Source of the DNA: Paracoccaceae bacterium | GTDB lineage: Bacteria > Pseudomonadota > Alphaproteobacteria > Rhodobacterales > Rhodobacteraceae | DNA: 64,000 bases | Assembly: GCA_020630695.1 (NCBI GenBank) | Contig: JAHDIS010000002.1 | Coordinates: 1 to 64,000, forward strand | Direction: 5' to 3' | In this document: positions 52,014 through 60,961 of the stretch, one piece after another | Numbering within the stretch: position 1 is the first letter of the stretch | Layout: every line of letters begins with the position of its first letter | Program-made: the position numbers and the translations under genes | The notes under the pieces: generated by a model | The model's input: the letters and a program-made list of their open reading frames with translations, nothing else | Told to the model about the DNA's origin: nothing | The model's database searches: none

Positions 52014-53774
52014 ATGACCGACAGTCCTCAATATCAGGTTCTCGCGCGCAAATATCGCCCGGAAACCTTTGCCGATCTGGTCGGACAAGAAGCAATGGTG
52101 CGCACCCTGCGCAACGCCTTCAAGGCTGACCGCATTGCGCAGGCCTTTGTGATGACAGGCATCCGGGGCACCGGTAAAACGACAACAGCGCGGATCATTG
52201 CCAAGGGCATGAACTGCATCGGCGCAGATGGTACCGGCGGGCCGACAACGGATCCCTGCGGTCAATGCGAACATTGCGTCGCCATCATGGAAGGCCGACA
52301 TGTCGACGTGATGGAAATGGATGCCGCGTCCCGAACCGGCGTGAATGACATCCGCGAAATTATCGACAGCGTGCACTACAGGGCGGCCTCAGCACGGTAC
52401 AAGATTTACATCATCGACGAAGTGCATATGCTTTCGACCAGCGCGTTCAACGCATTGCTCAAAACGCTCGAAGAACCCCCCGCGCACGTCAAGTTCATCT
52501 TTGCCACGACCGAAATTCGCAAAGTGCCGGTCACCGTCCTGTCGCGATGCCAGCGTTTTGATTTGCGCCGTATCGAGCCCGAAGACCAAATCGCCATGTT
52601 GCGCCGCATCGCAACGGCCGAAGGCGCTGAAATTTCGGACGAGGCATTGGCGTTGATTACCCGCGCCGCCGAAGGGTCCGCTCGCGATGCGACCTCACTG
52701 CTGGATCAGGCGATCAGCCATGGCGCCGGAGAAACCGGGGCAGACCAGATCCGTGCCATGTTAGGCCTTGCCGACCGGGGGCGGGTCATGGACCTGTTCG
52801 AGCATATCATGCGCGGCGATGCCGCCACCGCGCTGAGCGAGCTTTCGTCGCAATACGCCGATGGTGCAGATCCTCTCGCCGTCCTGCGCGATCTTGCCGA
52901 ACTGACACATTGGATTTCGGTGGTCAAAATCACGCCTGACGCCGCCGAAGACCCGACGATCGGCCCCGAAGAACGCGACCGCGGTCTGGCCTTCGCAAGC
53001 GGCCTTGGTATGAGGCCCCTCAGCCGCATGTGGCAAATGCTGCTCAAGGCCATCGAAGAAGTCAGCGCAGCGCCCAGCGCGATGATGGCCGCGGAAATGG
53101 CTGTCATCCGCTTGACCCATGTGGCCGAACTACCCTCACCCGAGGAATTGGTGCGCAAACTCAAGGACAGCCAGCCGCCCGCCGGTCCCGGCCCATCTGG
53201 TGGCGGCCTTTCACAGGGCGGTCACTCCGGCGTACAGGCGACCAGCAGCACCCTGCCCGCTCCGACACATACGGTTCCCTCCGGCCCCACAGCCGTCACC
53301 GGAGCACAAGCCGCGACCGCCATTGCCACGGATCAGGCCCTCGCCCGTTACCCGACCTTCGAGCACGTGATCGACCTGATCCGGGCTGGCCGGGACGTCA
53401 AGTTGCTGGTCGAGGTGGAAACCGGACTGAGGCTTGCGGCCTATCAACCCGGGCGCATCGAATTCACGCCTACCGAAAATGCAGCCGCCGATCTCGCTCA
53501 GCGCCTCGGCTCTGCTCTGCAAAGGTGGACCGGCAATCGCTGGGGTATTTCAGTTGTGGGCGATTGCAATGCCCCGACGATCGCCGAAGTGCGCGATGCC
53601 GAAAAAAACGCACTGCATGCCGAGGCCGCAGAACATCCAATGGTAAAGGCTGCGATGCAGGCGTTCCCCAAGGCGCAGATCAAGGAAATCAGGACCGCAC
53701 AGGACCTTGCCAACGAAGCCGAGGCCGAAGCTCTGCCCGAGGTGGAGGACGAATGGGATCCATTCGAGGAATGA
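52014..53774 (+). CDS. dnaX: DNA polymerase III subunits gamma and tau
   Basis: 586 residues from ATG 52014. Clamp-loader AAA+ domain: Walker A GIRGTGKTTTAR (49-60), zinc cysteines 68, 82, 85, 88, Walker B IIDEVHM, sensor 1 FATTE, then domain III to about 400. A proline/glycine/serine-rich linker (about 403-460) leads to the tau-specific C-terminal domain. An A7 run at 53602-53608 (codons GAA AAA AAC) sits near the end of tau. Its stop overlaps the next start (ATGA). Confidence 0.96.
   Translation: MTDSPQYQVLARKYRPETFADLVGQEAMVRTLRNAFKADRIAQAFVMTGIRGTGKTTTARIIAKGMNCIGADGTGGPTTDPCGQCEHCVAIMEGRHVDVMEMDAASRTGVNDIREIIDSVHYRAASARYKIYIIDEVHMLSTSAFNALLKTLEEPPAHVKFIFATTEIRKVPVTVLSRCQRFDLRRIEPEDQIAMLRRIATAEGAEISDEALALITRAAEGSARDATSLLDQAISHGAGETGADQIRAMLGLADRGRVMDLFEHIMRGDAATALSELSSQYADGADPLAVLRDLAELTHWISVVKITPDAAEDPTIGPEERDRGLAFASGLGMRPLSRMWQMLLKAIEEVSAAPSAMMAAEMAVIRLTHVAELPSPEELVRKLKDSQPPAGPGPSGGGLSQGGHSGVQATSSTLPAPTHTVPSGPTAVTGAQAATAIATDQALARYPTFEHVIDLIRAGRDVKLLVEVETGLRLAAYQPGRIEFTPTENAAADLAQRLGSALQRWTGNRWGISVVGDCNAPTIAEVRDAEKNALHAEAAEHPMVKAAMQAFPKAQIKEIRTAQDLANEAEAEALPEVEDEWDPFEE
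53602..53608 (+). other. A7 run in dnaX forming a -1 slippery heptamer (A AAA AAC)
   Basis: The run is in the phase X XXY YYZ relative to the dnaX frame. The -1 frame is open from here through 54211, that is, into the following gene. I see no clear stimulatory hairpin or internal Shine-Dalgarno, so use in vivo is unproven. Confidence 0.3.
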
Positions 53775-54211
53775 TGGGTTTGATTTGCCAGCGGGATGGT
53801 GGGCGGGGCGACGGCGCAGCCGAGCGGCGCGCAGCATCCCTTGCGGCTGGCTTGATCCTGCTTCCCGGGGCGGCGGCTGCAGAGGTTTGCGACAAGACAC
53901 GCCCGGACTGGGACGGAACCCCGCAAAGCATGATCTCCGAAGCCATTGGCCTGTTCCTGTCTCCGGCAGGGCTGTTCTTGTGCGCCGCCATGGCAATGGC
54001 ACTGGTCTTCCGGCACGCCATGGGAACCGCAATCGTAGCGCTGCTCTGGTCGTTCTTTATCACCGCTTTGGTCATGGGGCTTGATGATCCCATCCGCGCG
54101 GCAGCCGTGAACGAAGGATGCGTTGCGCCTCCGACCTTGTTCATCGCGGCTTCGACTGCAATATGTCTTGCAGCCGTGACTTACACATTCCGCCGCGAAA
54201 AGCGGCTTTGA
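53771..54211 (+). CDS. Small membrane protein of unknown function between dnaX and ybaB
   Basis: 146 residues from ATG 53771, overlapping the dnaX stop; a second ATG follows at once. A basic N terminus and hydrophobic segment ending GAAAAEVCDKT look like a signal peptide. Three more hydrophobic stretches follow (about 62-80, 85-100, 125-140) and the tail RREKRL is cytoplasmic-like. Two cysteines (CDKTRP and NEGCVAPP) may pair outside. Family not recognised. Confidence 0.65.
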   Translation: MMGLICQRDGGRGDGAAERRAASLAAGLILLPGAAAAEVCDKTRPDWDGTPQSMISEAIGLFLSPAGLFLCAAMAMALVFRHAMGTAIVALLWSFFITALVMGLDDPIRAAAVNEGCVAPPTLFIAASTAICLAAVTYTFRREKRL

Positions 54212-54229
54212 TACAAACAGGAGTAGACG

Positions 54230-54574
54230 ATGCTGAAAGGTCTGGGAAATCTTGGCGACATGGCCAAGATGATGAAATCGGCACAGGAAATGCAGGGCAA
54301 GATGATGCAACTGCAGGAAGACCTCGCCGAAATGATGGTCGTCGGTGAATCCGGAGCGGGCCTCGTCAAGGCAACTGCAACAGCCAAGGGTGAATTGAAG
54401 GGCCTCGATATTGATCCTTCCATTTTCAACGGTGACGACAAGGAAGTCGTGGAAGACCTCATCCTTGCTGCCATCAAGGACGCGCAGACCAAGGCCCAGG
54501 ATCGCAGTCAGGAAGAGATGCGAAAACTGACAGATTCAATGGGTCTGCCGCCGGACATGAAGCTGCCATTCTAA
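54230..54574 (+). CDS. ybaB: YbaB/EbfC nucleoid-associated protein
   Basis: 114 residues: MLKGLGNLGDMAKMMKSAQEMQGKMMQLQEDL, a methionine/lysine/glutamine-rich helix, then GAGLVKATATAKGELKGLDIDPSIF, the family beta core. It binds DNA as a dimer. The dnaX-ybaB-recR linkage is conserved widely in bacteria. Confidence 0.95.
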   Translation: MLKGLGNLGDMAKMMKSAQEMQGKMMQLQEDLAEMMVVGESGAGLVKATATAKGELKGLDIDPSIFNGDDKEVVEDLILAAIKDAQTKAQDRSQEEMRKLTDSMGLPPDMKLPF

Positions 54575-54581
54575 TTCGATC

Positions 54582-55544
54582 ATGATGTTTCTTCCCGGAT
54601 CCAAGGGCTTTTTCCGTGTTGGGCCCATTGCGCTGTTGCTGGCCTTGGTCGCAGCGGTTTTCTACCTGGTCCGGGTCGGAAACATTGCGCCTGAGCGATC
54701 AACACAAGAAGCCTTCTTTGTCGGCACGTTGATCGCCAATTCCGCTGCGGCCCTGTTTTTGGCTGGCGCTTTGGGGCGACAGGTTGGCGGCTTTTTCGAA
54801 ATGATGTCGCCCGGCAGCGGCGGGCCGGTACTGGACCGCATTTTCAATCAGCGCGGAAACCTCGTGATCGCGGCAATCCTGACCTTGCTGATCGCCGGAT
54901 CAGTCTGGTCCATCGCGCCATGGTCGGCCGAAGCCTACGCCAAGCCGGGATTGAACGGCCCACTGGTTATCCTGCTCTTGCTTGTGAACGTTCCGATCGG
55001 GCTCGCTGTCGGGGCGCTCGTTCACTATTGGTGGGAAGCCTATCGCGCGTGGACCGGCGAAGATCTGCGGATCTTCCCTTTGCCGCGCAAAAAGCTCGTC
55101 CGCTACACCATGATCAACACGACAACCACCGTGACCGCCGCGGTGATCGCCTGCTCCACCTTTCTGGGCCTGCGCGTTTCTGTCTTGCAACCCGATCTGG
55201 CTATTATCGTCTTTTCAGTGGTCTCGCTGATGTTGGTCGGCGCAACCTATGTCGTCCCTCTGTTCAGCCTGTCGACGCGGTTGCACCTTTCCAAACATGA
55301 CCTTCTGGGTGAGATCGAAGAAGAACTGGCGCATTGTTTTCAGGCCCAACACGCGGACGATCTGCAAGGCAAAGGCGATCAGGTACAATCCCGGGTCGAT
55401 GGTCTGCTGGCCTACCGCGAAACTGTTCGAAACATGTCGACCTTTCCGCCAAATGGCGAATACTCTTTCACGACAGCCGCTGGCGTTGTGATCTTGGCAT
55501 TGCTGCCTGCCTTTATTGACTACATACTGTCACAAGGCCTTTGA
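54582..55544 (+). CDS. Integral membrane protein of unknown function
   Basis: 320 residues with about seven hydrophobic segments (near 12-30, 45-62, 92-112, 125-148, 175-195, 205-228, 295-315). A hydrophilic loop of about 60 residues (LHLSKHDLLGEIEEELAHCF) lies between the last two. Family not recognised. It sits between ybaB and recR in the same operon, seven bases after ybaB. Confidence 0.75.
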   Translation: MMFLPGSKGFFRVGPIALLLALVAAVFYLVRVGNIAPERSTQEAFFVGTLIANSAAALFLAGALGRQVGGFFEMMSPGSGGPVLDRIFNQRGNLVIAAILTLLIAGSVWSIAPWSAEAYAKPGLNGPLVILLLLVNVPIGLAVGALVHYWWEAYRAWTGEDLRIFPLPRKKLVRYTMINTTTTVTAAVIACSTFLGLRVSVLQPDLAIIVFSVVSLMLVGATYVVPLFSLSTRLHLSKHDLLGEIEEELAHCFQAQHADDLQGKGDQVQSRVDGLLAYRETVRNMSTFPPNGEYSFTTAAGVVILALLPAFIDYILSQGL

Positions 55545-55581
55545 ACGGCGCGGCCAGCACAGCCCCAAAGAGCGGTGAGCC

Positions 55582-56175
55582 ATGAGCAGAAACGACCCCA
55601 TCGCAGCCCTGATTGATCTGATGGCTCGACTTCCCGGATTGGGTCCACGATCCGCGCGGCGGGTTGTTCTGCATCTCATTCGAAAACGCGGCGCATTGCT
55701 GCAACCCCTGGCCGATGCCATGCAGGCAGTCGCACGGTCTGCCCGCGAATGTTTGAATTGCGGCAACGTGGGCACTTCTGACATCTGCGAGATTTGCGAG
55801 AGCGAGGCTCGGGCAACCGGCCTTTTGTGCGTCGTCGAGGACGTTGCAGACCTTTGGGCCATGGAACGGTCCGGTGTCTTTCGAGGGCGCTATCATGTTT
55901 TGGGAGGAACCTTGTCTGCCCTGGATGGTGTCGGACCAGACGACCTGCGCATCCCGCAACTCAAATCCCGCTTGGCCAGCGAGGGGATAACAGAGGTGAT
56001 CCTCGCCCTGAACGCGACAATCGATGGCCAGACAACCGCCCACTATATCGCTGACGAACTGGGCAGCGCTGTTTCGGTGACGTCCCTCGCGCAGGGGGTG
56101 CCGATTGGTGGCGAGTTGGACTATCTGGACGACGGAACCATCACGGCGGCTTTGAACGCGCGAAAGGCCTTTTGA
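55582..56175 (+). CDS. recR: Recombination mediator protein RecR
   Basis: 197 residues: helix-hairpin-helix [19 protein letters not shown]-like segment near residue 15, four-cysteine zinc finger (57, 60, 69, 72), Toprim domain [14 protein letters not shown], and Walker-like C-terminal [16 protein letters not shown]. It helps RecO/RecF load RecA at gaps. A downstream SDR gene begins at or just after its stop. Confidence 0.96.
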   Translation: MSRNDPIAALIDLMARLPGLGPRSARRVVLHLIRKRGALLQPLADAMQAVARSARECLNCGNVGTSDICEICESEARATGLLCVVEDVADLWAMERSGVFRGRYHVLGGTLSALDGVGPDDLRIPQLKSRLASEGITEVILALNATIDGQTTAHYIADELGSAVSVTSLAQGVPIGGELDYLDDGTITAALNARKAF

Positions 56176-56176
56176 C

Positions 56177-56950
56177 ATCGGTATTACAGAAAACAGACGC
56201 GTCGTTATAACCGCCGGAGCCTCTGGACTGGGCAGAGCCATGGCCGAAGCCTTTCTGCGCGCCGGGGACAAAGTCGCAGTTTGCGACGCCGACCCCGATG
56301 CGGTAACAGCAATAGCCCAAGACATCCCCGAAATTCGGGCAGTGGTCGCGGATGTTACGGACAAAACCGCGATGGACGCGTTCTTTGCCGGGATCGAAGA
56401 CGACTGGGGCGGAGCAGATGTTGTTTGCTCGAACGCCGGAATTGGCGGGCCCGCAGGGCATATCGAGGATCTGGACTTTGAAGATTGGCGCCGCTGCGTT
56501 TCAGTCAATCTCGATGGGGCTTTTCTGACTTGCCGCTGGGCCGCGCGGGTGATGCGCGCCCAAGGACACGGATTGTTGCTTCTGACCAGTTCGACATCCG
56601 GCCTTTTCGGGTTTCCGCAACGCTCACCCTATGTCGCTGCCAAATGGGGGATCGTGGGGATGACCAAGGCGCTGGCATCTGAATTGGGTCCTGCCGGCGT
56701 GCGCGTGAACGCGATTTGCCCCGGCGCTGTCGAAGGCCCGCGCATGGATCGCGTCATCGAAATGGAAGCACAGGCACGGGGCGTTGATCGAGACGACGTG
56801 CGCCGCGGCTTTTCCGAAGGTGCAGCCCTGCGGCGCTTTGTAACCGCCGAAGACGTCGCGGCCATGGCGCTCTTTCTCGCTTCTCCCGGCGCATCATCCA
56901 TCACCGGTCAGGCCATGGCCGTGGACGGCCACACAGAACGATTTGTCTGA
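56177..56950 (+). CDS. SDR-family oxidoreductase with apparent non-canonical start codon
   Basis: The cofactor motif ITAGASGLGRAMAEAF begins upstream of the first ATG (56240), so translation must start earlier. The in-frame codons between the last upstream stop (56153-56155) and the motif contain no ATG, GTG or TTG. ATC 56177 (AAAGG nine bases before it) or ATT 56183 (giving M-T-E-N-R-R-V-V) are the best candidates. Further motifs: NAGIGGPAG, SSTSGLFGFPQRSPYVAAKWG (S, Y, K triad) and PGAVEGPRMDRV. About 257 residues. It may be coupled to recR. Substrate unknown. A sequencing error is an alternative explanation of the start. Confidence 0.78.
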   Translation: MGITENRRVVITAGASGLGRAMAEAFLRAGDKVAVCDADPDAVTAIAQDIPEIRAVVADVTDKTAMDAFFAGIEDDWGGADVVCSNAGIGGPAGHIEDLDFEDWRRCVSVNLDGAFLTCRWAARVMRAQGHGLLLLTSSTSGLFGFPQRSPYVAAKWGIVGMTKALASELGPAGVRVNAICPGAVEGPRMDRVIEMEAQARGVDRDDVRRGFSEGAALRRFVTAEDVAAMALFLASPGASSITGQAMAVDGHTERFV

Positions 56951-57031
56951 TACGGCGTAAACTAACTGTGCGGCACTGCACCTGCTAAGGCTTTGGCCAC
57001 AGATCCACACCACTCAATCGAGAAGACAAAG

Positions 57032-57059
57032 AAAAACCCCTGCCGGCTGGCAGGGGTTT
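57032..57059 (-). terminator. Rho-independent terminator of rplY
   Basis: Stem AACCCCTGCC/GGCAGGGGTT with a four-base loop; on the minus strand it is followed by a T-run. It also has T's on the plus side and may end the recR/SDR transcript as well. Confidence 0.85.
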
Positions 57060-57086
57060 CCATCAGGTTGCCGATTGGCGAACTGA

Positions 57087-57728
57087 TTATTCTTCGGCTG
57101 CGGGTGCTGCCTCTTCGGCCTCTGCCTCATCGTCTTCTTCGTTCTCTGCAGAACGCAGACCGGACGGAGCCGAAATGTTCGCGATCACGAAATCCCGATC
57201 AATGGTCGGCTTGGCGCCGCTCGGCAAATCAACCGAGGAAATCGTCACGGTGTCGCCGACTTCCAGACCGGTCAGATCGACCTCGATCTTTTCAGGGATG
57301 TCACCGGCTGTAACGCGCAGTTCGACTTCTGGACGAACGATGGTCAGAACGCCACCTTTCTTGATGCCGGGCGCGGCTTCTTCGTTCAGGAATTCAACCG
57401 GAATGAAGAGGTTCACCTTTGAGGTGCGGCGCAGGCGCATCAGGTCCAGGTGCGTTGGCAGGTCTTTTACGACGTCACGCTGAACATCGCGGCAGATCAC
57501 GCGCACATCGTCGTGGCCTTCAATCTTGAGATTGAAAAGCGTCGACTTGAACCGTCCGGCCTTCAGGCGCTTGAACAGCGTGTTGAACGGGATGTTGATG
57601 GGAAGCGGGTCTGCGTCGCCACCAAATACAATGCCAGGAACCATGCCGTCGCGGCGTGCTTGACGAGCGGCGCCCTTGCCTGTCCCCGTCCGTTCCGTAG
57701 CTTCGAGATCAGGAATCTCACCAGCCAT
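57087..57728 (-). CDS. rplY: 50S ribosomal protein L25, Ctc form
   Basis: 213 residues from ATG 57728 (GGAG seven bases upstream). N-terminal L25 domain ([34 protein letters not shown]) binds 5S rRNA; the C-terminal Ctc domain ([21 protein letters not shown]) follows. The last 25 residues are almost all D, E and A, an unstructured acidic tail. Confidence 0.95.
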   Translation of the reverse strand: MAGEIPDLEATERTGTGKGAARQARRDGMVPGIVFGGDADPLPINIPFNTLFKRLKAGRFKSTLFNLKIEGHDDVRVICRDVQRDVVKDLPTHLDLMRLRRTSKVNLFIPVEFLNEEAAPGIKKGGVLTIVRPEVELRVTAGDIPEKIEVDLTGLEVGDTVTISSVDLPSGAKPTIDRDFVIANISAPSGLRSAENEEDDEAEAEEAAPAAEE

Positions 57729-57873
57729 GATATATCTCCAATTTGTCTGTCGGGGTGCCTCCAAGGCTGTCACCCCGCGTGAAGCCGTGCGCGTAGACCG
57801 GATTGGCCCAGATGGCAAGCAGATTCGCGCAATTTGGCTGGACCGGAACCCCAATGCGTGGCACTCGGCACCC

Positions 57874-59025
57874 ATGACGATGCTGCGTGATCTTTACACA
57901 AGCCGCGGGCCTGCGGCGGCCTTTGCTTCGGTTGGGCTATACTGGGGTGCGTTCGGCGCGCTGGTCCCGGATCTCAAGCCGCAGGTCGGGCTGAGCGATG
58001 GCGCTTTCGGGCTGGCCATGTTGGTGTCCACCTTCGGCGCTCTGTTGGCCATGTGGCTGGCGCCCCGAGTTGAACGCGCGCTTGGGATCAGAGTTTTGCC
58101 GGTGCTGGCCTTCGCCATGCTGCTTGCCTTTCTGACACCCGGTCTGAGTTGGAACGGCGTTACCTTTGCCATCGCGATGACGCTTGCGGCCATGGCATCT
58201 GGCACGTTGGATGTTTCCATGAATGCGCGCCTGTCTATCCTCGAAGGGCGGCTGGGCGTATCATTGATGAACCTGAACCATGGCGTCTTTTCCGTCGCCT
58301 ATGCCTGCTCGGCCCTTACCACCGGATTGGCCAGAGAAGCCGGCTGGACGCCCTTCGCAGTCTTTGCCACGCTTGGCCTTGCGACCCTTGCCCTGATGAT
58401 CCAGATGGTCGCCGCGCCCGTGCAAGATGCCCGGGCGGACAGCGACGCCCCGCCCCCGGCGCGGCTATCCCCGCTGTTGTTGATCCCGGGAGGGCTGATC
58501 ATCCTGATCGCGTTTCTGGCCGAACAGGGCACGGAAGGCTGGTCCGCCCTGCATCTCGAACGCGGCTTGGGTGCAGGCGCGGCACAAGGTGCGTTAGGAC
58601 CGGCTATTCTGGGTATCACGATGGCGATTGGCCGGCTTTCCGGCCACGTCGTTGCGCACCGCGTTTCCGAAGCAATTGTGATTGGTCTTGCTTCTGCACT
58701 ATGTGCCGCCGGTGCCTTCATCGCGGCGTTTGCTAGCGGTTTGCTAGTGGCATACCTCGGTTTTGCCATGCTGGGCTTGGGCGTTTCCGTGGTCGCGCCG
58801 ATGGCTTTTTCATGGGTCGGTCGTCTGGTGCCAGAAGACCGCAAGGCGCTCGCAATCAGCCGGATCGCGGTTCTGGGATATGCCGGGTTCTTCGTTGGCC
58901 CGCCCATGATGGGCGGCCTGTCCGAAGCCTTTGGCCTGCATATGTCCTTTGCAGCCGTTGGCGCGCTCGTACTGATAATCCCGCTTGTTTTGGTGCCGGT
59001 TCTATCCCGGCAAAAATCTGCCTGA
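57874..59025 (+). CDS. MFS transporter
   Basis: 383 residues from ATG 57874 with about 12 hydrophobic segments. The pattern [32 protein letters not shown] and the inter-helix [26 protein letters not shown] resemble the YbjJ/FucP-like branch of the major facilitator superfamily. Substrate unknown. Divergent from rplY, 145 bases apart. Confidence 0.85.
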   Translation: MTMLRDLYTSRGPAAAFASVGLYWGAFGALVPDLKPQVGLSDGAFGLAMLVSTFGALLAMWLAPRVERALGIRVLPVLAFAMLLAFLTPGLSWNGVTFAIAMTLAAMASGTLDVSMNARLSILEGRLGVSLMNLNHGVFSVAYACSALTTGLAREAGWTPFAVFATLGLATLALMIQMVAAPVQDARADSDAPPPARLSPLLLIPGGLIILIAFLAEQGTEGWSALHLERGLGAGAAQGALGPAILGITMAIGRLSGHVVAHRVSEAIVIGLASALCAAGAFIAAFASGLLVAYLGFAMLGLGVSVVAPMAFSWVGRLVPEDRKALAISRIAVLGYAGFFVGPPMMGGLSEAFGLHMSFAAVGALVLIIPLVLVPVLSRQKSA

Positions 59026-59112
59026 GCCCTGACCTCCCCCTCAATGGAATCCGCCTTACGCTGTACGCTGGTGGTCGCTATAGTCGACGCTGTAACTCAG
59101 CGAAGTGGCAGG

Positions 59113-60057
59113 ATGCGCAGCAAATCTCATTGTCTTGGCTTGATTGTGGCAGGCGCCCTGATCTGGGTCTCGCCCCCGAGTGCCGAGGCCTGCGCGTTCC
59201 ATGGCTATACCCCAAATCCGACGTTGGTTGATATCCTGTTGGCAACCGAACAGGCTGTGATTGCTGTTCCGGATGCCGCCAATCCCAATGTCTACAGACC
59301 TGTAACAACACTGTCCGGACCCAGTGTATCCGAGCTTCCGATCCCGCCCAGCCAAGGATTTTTGCTGCAGGTGGTCGGTCGCCCGGACGCCAGTGTGTTG
59401 TTGGCACGCGACGGCGCCTACGGCCCATGGCTGGAAGTTGCCGTTCTGGACGACCGCTATCGCGCCTTGATCGAATTGATCATGCAAAGGCAATCAGCAT
59501 GGCTTTATGGCGACGAAAAAGCCCGCCTCGCGACCTTTGCCAAGCGTGTCAACGATCCCAGCCCCGGAATACGCCGCCTCGCATTGCGGGAACTTGACCG
59601 TGCACCCTATGGATCGCTCGATCAGGTGCGTGTCCCAAAAATCAAAACACTGCGCCAAGATCTGCAAACCGGCAACGCAGACCTGAGGCCCATTCGCATT
59701 TTGCTTGCAGGTCTATCAGGCGATCGCAGTTTCACGCCCTTGCTGTTGGATGGGTTGGACAAGGCTATTGCAAAGGACAAGGCCTATCTCGGCGCTTACG
59801 CAACCGCCTTGATCGAGCTTGAAGGCAAATCCGCGGTGAACGACATCATCGCCCGCCACCTTCAAAACGACGCTTTGCCTAGTCAGGTTCAGGCAAAACT
59901 GCTCGAAGCTTTGGCCATCCAGTACAAAACAGCGCCTGCCGCGCTCAGACGATACATCGCCCGTGAGGCTGCAAAACTCGTGCGTGCCAAACCAGAACTC
60001 GCGGATATGGCGGCCCAAAAATTCGGATTCTCGGACGGCTGGCGGATCACCAAATAG
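59113..60057 (+). CDS. Secreted protein with HEAT-like helical repeats, unknown function
   Basis: 314 residues from ATG 59113; the frame is open from 59044 but the signal peptide starts here (MRSKSHCLGLIVAGALIWVSPPSAEAC). Residue composition after cleavage is helical from about 140 on, with repeat-like units (FAKRVNDPSPGIRRLALREL; LSGDRSFTPLLLDGL; NDIIARHLQND) that suggest HEAT repeats. A cysteine lies right after the predicted cleavage site. Family not recognised. Confidence 0.7.
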   Translation: MRSKSHCLGLIVAGALIWVSPPSAEACAFHGYTPNPTLVDILLATEQAVIAVPDAANPNVYRPVTTLSGPSVSELPIPPSQGFLLQVVGRPDASVLLARDGAYGPWLEVAVLDDRYRALIELIMQRQSAWLYGDEKARLATFAKRVNDPSPGIRRLALRELDRAPYGSLDQVRVPKIKTLRQDLQTGNADLRPIRILLAGLSGDRSFTPLLLDGLDKAIAKDKAYLGAYATALIELEGKSAVNDIIARHLQNDALPSQVQAKLLEALAIQYKTAPAALRRYIAREAAKLVRAKPELADMAAQKFGFSDGWRITK

Positions 60058-60108
60058 AAAAGACCCTGATCGTAAAGGGCTGCGTTTCGTCCTGATCAGA
60101 AGCGCATG

Positions 60109-60140
60109 AAAAAAGCCGGACACCTTGCAGCGCCCGGCTT
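60109..60140 (-). terminator. Rho-independent terminator of the inositol-type ABC operon
   Basis: Minus strand: stem AAGCCGG/CCGGCTT with a 14-base loop followed by TTTTTT, 25 bases after the ATPase stop. Confidence 0.82.
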
Positions 60141-60164
60141 TGCTAAACTTGGTGCTGTTCTTGC

Positions 60165-60947
60165 TCAGGCCGCGTCTTCGTAGCCTTCTTGTGTCTTAGC
60201 ACCCGTGATATAGGCCACCACGTCTTCGCCCGTGACATCTTCGTTCTTGATATCAAGATTGGCGCAAATGCGGCCACGGCGGAACACGACAACCCGATCC
60301 ACCAAGTCAAAAACCTGACGCATGTTGTGGCTGATCAGGATCAGCGGCTCTCCGTCCGCCTTGAGCTGGCGAACGATGTTTTCCACCTGCGCAGTTTCCT
60401 GCACACCCAACGCTGCTGTCGGCTCATCCATGATCGTCAGCTTTGAGTGGAAGGACGCCGTACGCGCAATGGCCACACACTGCCGTTGCCCACCTGACAT
60501 ATATTGGATCGTGTTGCGGATGTTGGGGATCTTTACCCCTGTCTTTTGCAACGCATCCAGCGTGTCCTGCCGCATCGCCTTGTAGTCGAGAAAGCGAAAC
60601 GGCCCCAACCAGTTCCATTTTGTTTTCTCACGGCCAAGAAACAGGTTGTCGGGAACATCCAGATGGTCTGCCAAGGCAAGCGTCTGGAACACTGCCTCGA
60701 TGCCTGCTTCGCGTGCATCAAGCGGTCCGGCAAAGTTGACGGGCTGGCCATCAAAAATGACCTCACCGCGTGTGCGTTGTTCCACGCCTGTGATCTGGCG
60801 GACAAAGGTGGATTTACCTGCGCCATTGTCCCCCATGATCGCCACATGCTCGCCCTTGCGCAGGACAAAGTTGGCATCTTCCAAGGCATGCACGCCGCCG
60901 TAGTGCTTGGTCAGCCCACGGGTTTCGAGAATGATATCGTCACTCAT
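60165..60947 (-). CDS. Sugar ABC importer ATPase, single-domain (FrcA/ribose-inositol class)
   Basis: 260 residues with one ATPase domain: Walker A IMGDNGAGKSTFVRQI, signature YMSGGQRQCVAIART (cysteine in place of the usual arginine/valine), Walker B LTIMDEPTAALGV. The D-loop aspartate of the usual ALD is glycine here (AALGV), as in several FrcA-like proteins. Carbohydrate class 2 importers often have a double ATPase; this single form dimerises. Last gene of the operon. Confidence 0.88.
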   Translation of the reverse strand: MSDDIILETRGLTKHYGGVHALEDANFVLRKGEHVAIMGDNGAGKSTFVRQITGVEQRTRGEVIFDGQPVNFAGPLDAREAGIEAVFQTLALADHLDVPDNLFLGREKTKWNWLGPFRFLDYKAMRQDTLDALQKTGVKIPNIRNTIQYMSGGQRQCVAIARTASFHSKLTIMDEPTAALGVQETAQVENIVRQLKADGEPLILISHNMRQVFDLVDRVVVFRRGRICANLDIKNEDVTGEDVVAYITGAKTQEGYEDAA

Positions 60948-60961
60948 GATCTGTTGCCCCT

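Noticed and set aside
51726-52376. N-terminal extension of the ankyrin protein to 52376
   Set aside because: It would overlap the dnaX start in antisense; the RBS and the family-like N terminus place the start at 51725.
53030-54211. 393-codon frame covering the end of dnaX and the next gene as one protein
   Set aside because: The part inside dnaX is out of frame with a well conserved tau C terminus; only the portion from 53771 has a start overlapping the dnaX stop and a membrane-protein pattern.
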